From contig CACRSC010000007.1 of NCBI GenBank assembly GCA_902651635.1, forward strand, positions 284,809 to 348,808: 64,000 nucleotides of DNA, in the 5' to 3' direction. Of this stretch, positions 11,701 through 21,500 are shown one piece after another. This DNA comes from Mastigamoeba balamuthi (taxonomy: Eukaryota > Evosea > Mastigamoebida > Mastigamoebidae). The translations under genes and the position numbers were made by a program. The notes under the pieces are model-generated. The model was not told where the DNA came from. It did no database searches and saw only the letters and a program-made list of their open reading frames with translations. The first letter of the stretch is position 1; each line of letters begins with the position of its first letter.

Positions 11701-14034
11701 TGCGATCTATCGTGGAACACGACAGTTAGTTCAATGCTTGGGTGGCACGATCCTTGTAGCTGGACCCTTCCGTGTCAAGACGCGGTTTCCTCGTTGATAG
11801 CATGCTCAAACAATCGCATCATAAAGCTGTACGACCCTATGTGATTTCTCTTCTTACGTTTCAAGCAGAAACTTCAATTCAGCGGATCTTCGCGGTGTTT
11901 TTCCTTCCTCTGCCGTCACCTTATCCTATCTTTCAGAGATGTAGACAGGCCATCATCAGTTATTGGGCTTACTTTACAATGCAGAAACCTCGAAGGAAAC
12001 AGTCTTAGTGGCGATGTCACATTGCTCCTGAAGATCCCCAAACTCAGCGTCGTGTAAGAAACCCTTTTCCTGAGTGTCTTTCGGTTCACCTTGCCCAGCA
12101 ATATCGCAGGGAACATGTTCACGGGAAGTGTGCCAAGCGGGCGTGTCTGGTCAACATTTTCGGTTGCGAACAACTGCCTAAACTGTGAATCCTGTGGGCC
12201 CCAGATGCATTGCATCCTATGCAAGCCAGGAACAGTGGACTCGGACGGTAACGTGACAACACCCTGTCTGCAATGCCCGTCCGCAGGCCTATATGTCCCC
12301 TCGGGGCAAACGGGAAACTGCTCGCAATATCTGTGCAAGGTCGGAAACACTGACGACGACAACGATTCAAGTACGCCGTGTGTTCCTTGCAACGTGTCTG
12401 CAGGGTACTACATCCCACTGGGCTCGTCTGGCACTTGCGAAACCCTCAAGTGTCCCTGTGGTGCCGTGGATAACGACAGCAGCATCATGACTCAGTGCAC
12501 GCAGTGCTCCGGCACAGGCCTCTTCGTGCCGAGGGGCCAAGCGGGGTCATGCCTGCAGTATCTGTGCCCGTCTGGAGCAACAGATGATGACAACGACTCA
12601 CGGACGGCGTGCACATCCTGCAACTCTTTCGGCTCTGGGCTCTTCATTCCGCCGGGGTCCTTTGGGGCCTGTGCCAGTCACATGTGCCCTCCAGGAACCG
12701 TGGACGCTGATAAGAATGCATCCACGCCGTGCGTGCAAGCGGACGACGATAAGGGCCCACCAGTCGGGGCCATCGTTGGAGGTGTTGTTGCAGGTGTTGC
12801 TGTCCTTGCATCGGCAGCTGCTCTGCTCATCGTTTTCGGTGTTAAGTGCGGATTCCTCTCGTGCTTCACAGCAACTGCTGCTCCTGCCATCGCCACCGGT
12901 GTGGGACTCGCAACTCTGGCTGTGGCATTTGCCGCGCATCTCCAGGTAAGAATGCTCGACCATCTCGGCGATGAGACAACCCCAGATGCTCCCGAGAAAC
13001 CAGAGGAGGACGAGCAGATCTCTCCACCAGAGGCCCTCAAAGGAGTTGACCCACCGATCAAGGACTTCGAGTCAATTGTGGAAGCAATGCGACCGTGCGT
13101 CCACAAGACCCTTGAGGCTTTCCACAGCCATGTAAATGGAACGACTTGCCTGTCGGAAGACGACGCTCTAGGGCTGCTGCTGTACACGACAGAAACAAAG
13201 CCATCGGAGGAGAGCATCTACTTTCGTCTCAACAAACACCTCCGGGAACGCAAGGGCAAGGAAGGCGGTTACCAGTGGATGCGGTATGCGAGGCGTCTAG
13301 TCAGGACGATGCGCAAGATCCCCGTACATTCCGGCGTGGTGTTCCGTGGCATTAGAGGGCCAGTGGATATGAACACCTACTGTGTTGGTAAGAGAATTTG
13401 TTGGAGGGCGTTCTCGAGTACATCGCCATTCGACCTGGTTGCGATGGGGTTCATCAAGGACACTGGCCCCTGCACTCTGTTCGAAATTAGCACACTGCGT
13501 GGCCGAAGAATAACAGACTTCAACCTCTATGGTGAGGACGAGGTGCTACTGGAGCCCTCGAGCGAGTTCGAGGTCGTGCAGGTTATCCCCATCTTCACCG
13601 ACCTCGTGTGCAAGGTCGTGATGCGCGAGGTGATACCCTCATCGCCGCTCATTCCCCTCGAGGCGAGGCCTATTGTGCTGATCCCGCCGGAGATGCCCAA
13701 GCACCAGCTGTCCGGCAAGCTCAAGATAGCACTGAAGAAGGTCGTTGACCCCTCGCTGTCAAGCTCATCTGGTGCACACATCAAGTATGCGCGTGCTGAG
13801 AGTGTGGACTCAGGGAGCGGTGAGGACCAGAGACGGCTGAACGAGTCGCGAGACGAGTCATCGAGCTCGGCATCGAAATATCTCGAAGCGCGAAGTGGCT
13901 TCACAGCGAGTGTGGCAGGCCCGCGCAGTGAAACTGGGACACCCTCTCTTGAGGAAGGGTCACCCACTGCAGCTCTACTTCCCTCCAGAGACTCGATCGT
14001 CAGTCCGAAGGAGGTCCACGACAATTCGCAGTAG
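8746..14034 (+). CDS. Integrin-alpha-like/LRR receptor with C-terminal ADP-ribosyltransferase, copy B (complete)
   Basis: Exons 8746-11828, 11869-11940, 11985-12053 and 12099-14034 join to 5,160 bases, 1,719 residues plus stop. ATG 8746 begins a signal peptide (about residues 1-22). Residues 58-501 hold seven FG-GAP repeats with D-x-N/D-G-D calcium loops, the number in an integrin-alpha beta-propeller. Putative Ig/cadherin-like modules (about 549-728), a CSPG-type repeat (about 729-842) and a PSI-like cysteine module (about 948-1015) follow. Leucine-rich repeats (about 1019-1098) and five acidic cysteine-rich repeats (about 1099-1289) come next. Hydrophobic segments are at about 1297-1325 and 1336-1357. 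The ADP-ribosyltransferase has FRGIR (Arg codon 13345-13347), S-T-S (13417-13425) and E-D-E (13534-13542). The enzyme class transfers ADP-ribose from NAD to arginine. Whether the domain faces the cytosol or the outside depends on whether one or both hydrophobic segments span the membrane. Confidence 0.88.
9640..11672 (+). repeat. Block of copy B nearly identical to copy C
   Basis: From FG-GAP repeat 5 to the start of the PSI-like module the protein is roughly 97-98% identical to the matching block of copy C. Antisense frames are also nearly the same, so silent sites are conserved too. Similarity drops sharply after the CGGVCRM motif at about 11672. Confidence 0.7.
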
Positions 14035-14211
14035 CCCACCAACAGCATCTCATTGCTCAACAAGGTTGTATAATCACTCCTGGCTTCCACTTGAGTCCAG
14101 TGGTTGGCTGTTTGCAATTTGCAATGTTTGTCCGTTTGTATTATTCACAATGCGCGGGCCCTTGCGAGCCCACGACGGCGGCGTGAGCCACGCCACCGCC
14201 ACGACGGCGTC

Positions 14212-15096
14212 TCAGGGGAGCTGGTTGTCGAGGGCGACGCGCAGCATGGCGACCTGCTGCTCCAGCAGCGCGCAGCGGAGCTCCGACTCCTGCGCCTGTA
14301 TCTCGAGCACCTTCTCGCGCTCCTCGCTCTCGCCCAGCTGCCGCAGCGCCTCGTCGAGCCTCTCGGTGGTCCCGTGTATCACCCTCGACATGGCCTCCTG
14401 TCCCCGCCCCGTGTGAGCACGACGCGGTGTTGGGGTGATGTGAAGTCTGTGCGGCCTGTTTGTTCGGTGTTGGATAAAGAGTGCGGACGGGATGGACGGA
14501 TGGACGGATGAATGCGCTCCGCTCTGGGTATGTTGTATCACTGTGTGGAGAGTGCGGATGGATGGACAGGTGGACGCTGGTGAATGTGCTCTGCTCTGGG
14601 TGCCTGTGGTACCCCGTGCTGGTATCCGTGTGTGGGGAGTGCGGATGGATGGACGGGCGGCTGGTGCGTTGTGGCTGCGATAGACAGAGACGTGTGCTGC
14701 GGCGTGGGAGGGGGTGGCCGCGCTGCGTGCCTGCTCCTGCCCCATGGCGGCCACCTGCGCCTGCAGCGTGTCGATCTCCACCCGCGCCTCCTCCAGCGCC
14801 CTCTCCCGCTCCGTCTCTGCGCTCTCCGAGTCGAGCGTCGTCGCCGTGTCCGACTCGGGCGTCGCCATCCTCCCCTCCGCCGCCGTGTCCGCCGCCGCCG
14901 CCGTGTCCTGCGCGGGCTCTGCGGGCTCTGCGGGCCACTGGGCGGCCGCTGTGGCCCGCAGGTCGGCGAGCAGGTCCGTGTGGCGCTGAGTGCTCTGGGA
15001 CGCGTGGCGCGCCAGGTCCGCCGTCACCTCGCCGCACACGCGGCAGGTGTGCGTGCGCAGGCCGCGGACGCGCGCGAAGTCGTCTGCCGTGTCCAT
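14212..15096 (-). CDS. Small zinc-finger/coiled-coil protein
   Basis: ATG 15096 opens a region with a C-x2-C...H motif (THTCRVCGEV, then DLARH), suggesting one small zinc finger. An Ala/Thr/Glu-rich stretch and a heptad-patterned coiled coil follow. Exon 1 would end near 14731 at GQEQ and exon 2 (14397-14212) would continue the coiled coil from EAMSRVI. The intervening 333 bases begin GCACGC and end CAG, so this would be a GC-AG intron. It is open in frame and contains a minisatellite, so the unspliced form cannot be excluded by frame alone. The spliced protein would have 184 residues. Function is unknown. It ends 177 bases from the end of receptor copy B and converges on it. Confidence 0.6.
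   Translation of the reverse strand: MDTADDFARVRGLRTHTCRVCGEVTADLARHASQSTQRHTDLLADLRATAAAQWPAEPAEPAQDTAAAADTAAEGRMATPESDTATTLDSESAETERERALEEARVEIDTLQAQVAAMGQEQARSAATPSHAAAHVSVYRSHNAPAARPSIRTPHTRIPARGTTGTQSRAHSPASTCPSIRTLHTVIQHTQSGAHSSVHPSIPSALFIQHRTNRPHRLHITPTPRRAHTGRGQEAMSRVIHGTTERLDEALRQLGESEEREKVLEIQAQESELRCALLEQQVAMLRVALDNQLP
14480..14690. repeat. Minisatellite-like tandem repeats
   Basis: Imperfect repeats built on GTGCGGATGGATGGACGG and CTCTGCTCTGGGT units recur at least three times. They lie inside the probable intron of the coiled-coil gene. Confidence 0.65.
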
Positions 15097-15584
15097 CGCC
15101 CGGTTCTCTTGCGGCGCTGCTGCGCGGGTCTTTTTGGGGGTTTGACGGATTTTCCGCAGAGGAATTCCGATCCGCGGGCAATTGGCACCAGCCCAACGGG
15201 ACGGCTGCCAGACTGATGGACCTGGTGCGATGTGCCTGGCAGGTGCTGACGGAGAGAGGCGTGATGCCGTTTTCGCTGGGTTTTCCCGGGCTCGTTGGTC
15301 GGCGAAATCTGGAGGAAAAAAACGTTGGCCAACAAATCTGGACACGACAAGAGAGTTCCACATTCGTCGTGCTGGCGGCAAGGGCGCGCCCCCTCGGCGA
15401 AACCCGCGGTGGGAACCCTCGATCTCGGTTCTGCCTTTTTCGCGGAATTCCTGAGGAATTGTCGCCTGCTGACGTGGGGAATATCTTCCGAATCCACACC
15501 TCACACCTCCAAGGGGCGCCTCCAGTGCGTCCGCGCACAGCCCACCCCCAGCGCGTCTCCTCCGCCCCACGCCCTCCCCCGCCC

Positions 15585-18391
15585 ATGAGGCGCTCCGTGA
15601 ACATGAAGGAGGGCCGCACGGGCTCCCTCCTCTTCCTCCGCCGGTACTGCCCCGCGGTGGCCCCCACCCGCACCGTCTCTGGGAGCGCCTCACGCCGCGT
15701 CTCAACCCCGCGCGCGCGTCTCGGGTCGCAGCGACAAGGCGGCTGCCAAGGCCACGAAGGAGAGAGCCGAGTCCTTCCCCCTTCTGCACGCGCTCTACGG
15801 CAGCGACGCTGACGCCAAGGTGGGGGGAACAACTCCCTGTTTGTCTTTTTTTCTTCTTTTTCGCGATTCAGATCTCATCAGTTGAATCTGCGTTGTTTCC
15901 CGATTGGAACCCCCCCTGCGCCCCCTGCGGGTGTAGCGAAAAATCATATCGCCAACGCAGCCACCGCAAACGCCCGCCAACAGGCGCGCCGTGCAGCGCC
16001 GGCCGAGCCGTCGCCGCTGCGCGACGAGCTGCACCTGCTGTGCACGAGCCCCGAGCGTCTGCGCGAGCGCGTGCTGATGGGGGAGCTGAAGACGACGAAC
16101 CTGCGCAGCCTGCGCTGGCGCGTGCTGCTGGGCTCGCTCAGCGTCGACTGGCGCTCGTGGGCCGTCGACGTGCAGACCCAGCGCGACCAGTACACCCGCT
16201 GGCGCGGCCAGTACGTCATCGACCCGCGCGGCGCGTCGTCGGGAGGCGGGGGCTCGCCGTCGGCGGCCCTGTCGCCGCTGTCGTCGCTGTCGCCGTCGCC
16301 GCCTCTGGCGTCGTCGTCGGCGTCGTCGTGCCGCGACGACGTGCTGCTGCCGCGCGGCGTCGTCCCCGTCGGGTCCGACGACCCGCTCAGCCAGAACGAG
16401 GCCAGCCAGTGGAACCAGTTCTTCAAGACGACGCAGCTGCACCGCGAGATCCACGAGGACGTTATCAGGTCTCGCCACCCCTTCTCCCCTCCGGTTTTTC
16501 CTGCCACTGCCGTTGCTTTGGCCCGTTCGCTCGTGTCGAGAAGCGCAGAACAATTACGAGGTCTGCGGCTTTTGTTCTGGCATTCGCTCGAAGAGGGAGC
16601 GCAAAACCCGCAGTTCCGTTCAGGGGCAAGCGCGATTGGGGGCTGTGCTCTGACTGGGAGACGTACCGTACGCGCGCGGGCGCAGGACGTACCCCGACAA
16701 CGAGTTCTTCACGCGGCGCGAGGTCGTGGAGATCATGGAGCGCGTGCTGTTCGTCTACGCGATGCTCAACCCGCAGCTGCGCTACGTGCAGGGCATGAAC
16801 GAGGTCCTGGCGCCGCTGCTCTACGTCGTGCACGGCGACTACCACCGCGTGCACTCGCTGCTCGACAGCCCGCTCGGCTCGGGCGCCGGCGGCCTTCACG
16901 CCGACGCAGCGGGTCCTGACGGCTCGGACGAGACGCTGCGCGTGCTGAGGGAGACTGCCAAGCTCGAGTTTATCGAGCACGACGCCTACTGGCTCTTCTC
17001 GCAGCTCATGTCCATCATCGGCGACTGGTTCATATCGCCCAAGGCCCAGGAGATCACGCCAGAGAACGCCATCCGCCAGGCCCCCAGAGTGCGCCGGGCC
17101 CACCCGCGCGAGCCCTGTCGCTCCGCCTTGCGCCCGCTTGCTGACGGTGCGTGGGGCTTGCGCCGTTGCAGCAAAGCTACGACCACGTCAAGGTGGTGAG
17201 CAAGTGCCAGCAGATCCAGACGCTGCTCAGCGTCAAGGATCCCGAGCTCGCGTCGTGCCTCACGGAGATGGACATACAGCCGCAGCTCTACATGCTGTGC
17301 GCCCCTCAGCCCCACGCGCGCGCCAGCTTCGCCCTCCGAGTGACCGCTCTTGCCCCGCAAACAGGAGGTGGGTGCGGATCCTCTTCTCGCAGGTCTTCGC
17401 GCTCGAGGACCTCGTCCTCCTGTGGGACGCGATCTTCGCCGCGGGGCCGCCGTTCGCGATGGTCGACGCCATCTGCGTCACGATGCTGATGCTCGTGAGG
17501 ACTGGCAGTGCGACCACCGCGGCCTCGTCTCTCTCCCCCCTTCTGCGTGTTTGCTCACAGTCCCTGTGTGTCTGTGCCAGTCATTGGCGAGGACTACTCG
17601 AACGTCCTCGACCTGCTGTTCCACTACCCGAGGACGCACTCGCCGAGCCTCATCACCTCGGTGGCGCTCAACGTCCTCATCTCGCCCAACACCCCGTTCT
17701 TCATCGCCACGTCGGTGCCGCAGCGGTTCACGTCGCCTGGCCCGCTGGCGTCGCCCAGCATGGGGACTCTGCAGGCGCCGCCCATGTCGCCCGACATGAA
17801 GAGGGAGAGGGACGTCCCGCCGCCGTCCCCGCGCTCCGCCCAGCCCTCGGCGCCGTCGCAGCCCATGGTCATGCAGGAGCTCTCGGTGCTCTCGTCCAAG
17901 AAGACGGCGGCCCCCAAGCCTGATGAGCGCACTAGCGCGCCGACCCCTGCGGCCGTGACTTCCAAGGCGAGCCGCAGCAAGACGGCCACGGCCACAGAGA
18001 TGTCGTGGGCCCCCGCAAAGCCCCTTGCCTCGAGGCCCACCGCGCAGCTCGGATCGGGCACGCGCAGGGGGGCGTTCGCCCTCGAGGACTCGCCGGTAGG
18101 CAACCCCGCTCTTGGTGTTCTGCTCGGCTCACCGTCTGGTATCAGAGCGAAGTGGAGACGTTGCACGAGAAGCTGTCGGCTGCTAAGGCGATGCAGCAGC
18201 ACATCTCCAACAGGTTGGAGCGAGTTATCTACACGCTGGGGACGGTGTCGGGAGCGACGACGCATGACCAGCAGTCGCTGCAGGTTGTTCTGTCTGAGAT
18301 GCAGAGCATCAAGCAGGCGCTGGCAGGGGATGAGGACAAGCAATTGAAACGAATCGCCGCACTGGTGTCTAGAGAGGAGGACTCTCCTTGA
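15585..18391 (+). CDS. TBC1D5: TBC1D5-type Rab GTPase-activating protein
   Basis: TBC1D5 proteins are Rab7 GAPs acting with retromer on endosomes. ATG 15585 gives a short first exon; its 88-base intron (15644-15731) splices in frame into a Lys/Ala-rich stretch and then the TBC domain. Family hallmarks are NLRSLRWRVLL, DPLSQNEASQWNQFF, the arginine finger in RTYPDNEFF, the glutamine finger in YVQGMNEV, FIEHDAYWLFSQLM, and RWVRILFSQVF with LLWDAIF. Serine/proline-rich linkers follow, then a C-terminal coiled coil ending at 18391. At least six short introns are inferred; those at VIR/RTYP and ML/RWVRIL restore the conserved sequence exactly. Both catalytic fingers are present, so GAP activity is expected. 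It converges on receptor copy C with 124 bases between. Confidence 0.88.
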
Positions 18392-18515
18392 GACCGCTGC
18401 GGACGATCTTCAACACACCTATGTGTACTCTCGCCCAAAGCACCCTAACTAATCGTTGTTCCAATCACTGCCTCAGGACAGTTGGCAGAGCTGTGACCGT
18501 GGGGTGGGGTCTATC

Positions 18516-21500
18516 CTACGGGAGTTTTGCCTCAGCAGTCGGTGCACACAGCGTGTTGGCATTGCTGTTCCACTGCCTGCTCGATTCGAGGATTGTAGCG
18601 TCATACTGAGGTCCATCAGCTCCGTTACCCATGAGCGCAGTGCGGTCTACTGGGGCGCATTCACGCTCGGAGCTATCGTCACGCCGTGAGCAGTCGCCTG
18701 GCTGTCCGCCGGTTAGGTCCATGCAGCAGCAGCCCACCTCGAGGGGAATGAGCAGTGACGAAGGCATCACCTCCTGCATGACCACCTTGCACACGAGATC
18801 GCTGAAGTGAGGTATCACCTGAACGACCTCGAACTCGCTCGAGGGCTCCAGCAGCACCTCGTCCTCCCCGAACAGGTTGAACGACGTGATCCTCCGGCCA
18901 CGCAGTGTGTTGATCTCGAACAGAGTGCAGTGTCCGCTGTTCTTGATGAACCCCATAGCGATCCTCTCGGACGGTGATGTGCTAGAGAACGCCCTCCAGC
19001 ACACTCTCCGACCCACCTTGTACTCCTTCTTGCTCAGCTGCCCTCTGATACCGCGGAACACGACCCCTGAGTGCACGGGGATCTTGCGCATCGTTCTGAC
19101 CAGACGCCTCGCATACCGAATCCACTGGATGCCGCCCTCCTTGTCCTTGCGTTCCCGGAGGTACTTGTTGAGGCGAAAGTAGATGCTCTCCTCCGATGGC
19201 TTTGTCTCTGTCGTGTACAGCAGCAGCCCCAGTGCGTCTTCCTCCGAGAGGCACGCCGTCCCCTTGACCTGGTTGTGGAAAGCCTCCAGGGTCTTGGAGA
19301 CGCACGGTCGCATTGCCTCCACAATCTTCTCCAAGTCCTTGATCGGTGGATTAACTTCTTTGAGGGTCTCTGGCGAAGAGCTCTGCTCGTCCTCTTCCAA
19401 TTGTTCAGGAGGCAGAGGAGCACACTCGTCCTCACCGACTTCGTCCAGCATTCTAGCCTGGAGATGGGCGACGAAAACAGCAACCAAGGTGACCATTGGT
19501 ATGCCGGTTGCAATTGCGGGAACAGCAGTGGAGGTACAACAAGAGAGAAATCCGCATTTGATACCCAGCACCGCAATCAAGGCGACAGATGCCGCCAGAA
19601 CAACGCATCCAGCGACGACTCCTCCTGCGATAGCTGCGGTGTTACTTCTGTGGTCTCCTTGGCCTACCCCCTCTACTGGAGTGCACGGCGTGGAAACGTT
19701 GCCATCATCGTCGGCAGTCCCCTGAGGGCACCTGTGGCTCTCACAGCCACCAAATGAGCCCGGCGGAATGTAGAACCCAGAGCCTAGAGAGCTGCATGAT
19801 ATGCATGGAGTGCGCGAGTCGTTATCGTCGTCTGATGTGCCCGTAGGACAAGAGAACAAAGAGCACGAGCCCGCTCGCCCTCGAGGGAGGAAGAGACCCG
19901 GGCCGAGGCAGCGGTCACAGTCAGTGCCAGCATCATGATCCGAGTCTGTCGACCCCGGCGGGCACTTGTGGTCATCACACGCGCCATACGAGCCAGGTGG
20001 AATGAAGTAGCCTGCAGTAGCATTGCAGGGCACGCACGGTGTGCTCGTGTCGGAGTCGAAATCCGTCTCCCCTCGCTGGCACTGATACAGAGAGCAACTG
20101 CCTAACTGTCCGGGGGGGATGTAGTAGCCTGCTGATGGGCACTCAAGGCAAGGAGAGGACACGTTCTGATCGGAATCAACCGTTCCCGGTTTACAGATAA
20201 CACAGTGCAGTTGAGGCCCGCAAGTGCTGCAATCCAGGCAATTGTCGGAGAGGGAGGCAGATAAATCGCGTCCGGAAGGAACCGTTCCTGTGAAAAGGTT
20301 CCCGTTGATCTTCCTGTTATTCCTATGAGAATCGAATGAAAGGGAACGGGCGTGTTACAGGTTGAGGGGCTGTGGCATCTGAAGCAGCACAGCTGCATCT
20401 CCCCGCAAAATATTCCCCTCCAGGAATCTAGTGATCTGTGAGGCATCGCATAAACAAAAGGGCATACAGTTCCGAGAGACTCGATAAATTGCGAATGGAA
20501 ATTGGCAGTAATCCACTGATCCCCGCAGAGGTCATGTTTCTGGAGAAAGGTGAGACCAATAACTTGAATCAGACGCACATCTTGGTAATGCGATACTGAT
20601 GCGAGCACGTGATGCAAGGTATCTGCTCTTGGCAGGGTAAAGTCCAATTGCATGGGTTGCGCCATCCCCGAATTGTGGGGAAAGATGAAGAAGACGATAG
20701 GTCACACAGAAACTGTGCATCGCATCTCGGCCACATTCGACAAACACCTCCGCACCATCCGCATCCCAGAACAGACGACTCGCAGTCGGCTTGTGTGACA
20801 GAGCTCCTGCACGTGACCCACCTGATCGGCGCTGCCACAAACGGCCCCGTCACCGCACGGTCCTTGCACTGGATGTCGAACGTCGGCCTGTCCTCGCGCC
20901 CCGCGTCCACGCAGACGCTGATCGCCCCCGTCATCGCGTGCGTCAGGTTGAACACCGTCGTCGTCGCGTTCCCCTTGGTCGTGTCGATGAACGTGACCCC
21001 GGACATGTTGGCGAGGGTGACCGTGACGTTGTCGGGGAAGAGCACCGTGTCGGGGTCTGTGACGTTGAGGACCAGCACAGCGCACGGCTGCATCTCCCGC
21101 AGCACAATGTCGCTCTCCCCGAGCCCGGGCGGATCGTCCACGTTCTGCAGCAGCATCCCGCTCGACTGCACCTGCACCACGCTCGTCTTGTCCGCTGCCT
21201 CCAGAGTGAACGAAGGCGCAGCCTCCCCGCCGTCGTGGGTGAAGCTGACGCGGCCGTCGTCGATGTCCTGCTGCGTGAACGACGTGAACGCGCGCCTCCC
21301 GCCCACGGACACGGGCACGCCGTCCTTGGCGAACGCCCCGTGCCTGACCGACGCGACGCGGATGGTGATGTCCTGCGGGGCCGTGTCGACGTCGTAGATG
21401 TAGATCATCGACTGGTTGATCACCAGCGTCCCGCCCTCCACCACCGTGAAGTTGGCAAACACCACCACCGGCGGGTCGTCCACGGCGGTCACCGCCACCA

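Noticed and set aside
14481-15812. 443-codon plus-strand open frame
   Set aside because: Pro/Ala/Arg-rich. It overlaps the coiled-coil gene on the other strand, and only its 3' part (from 15585) belongs to the TBC1D5 first exon.
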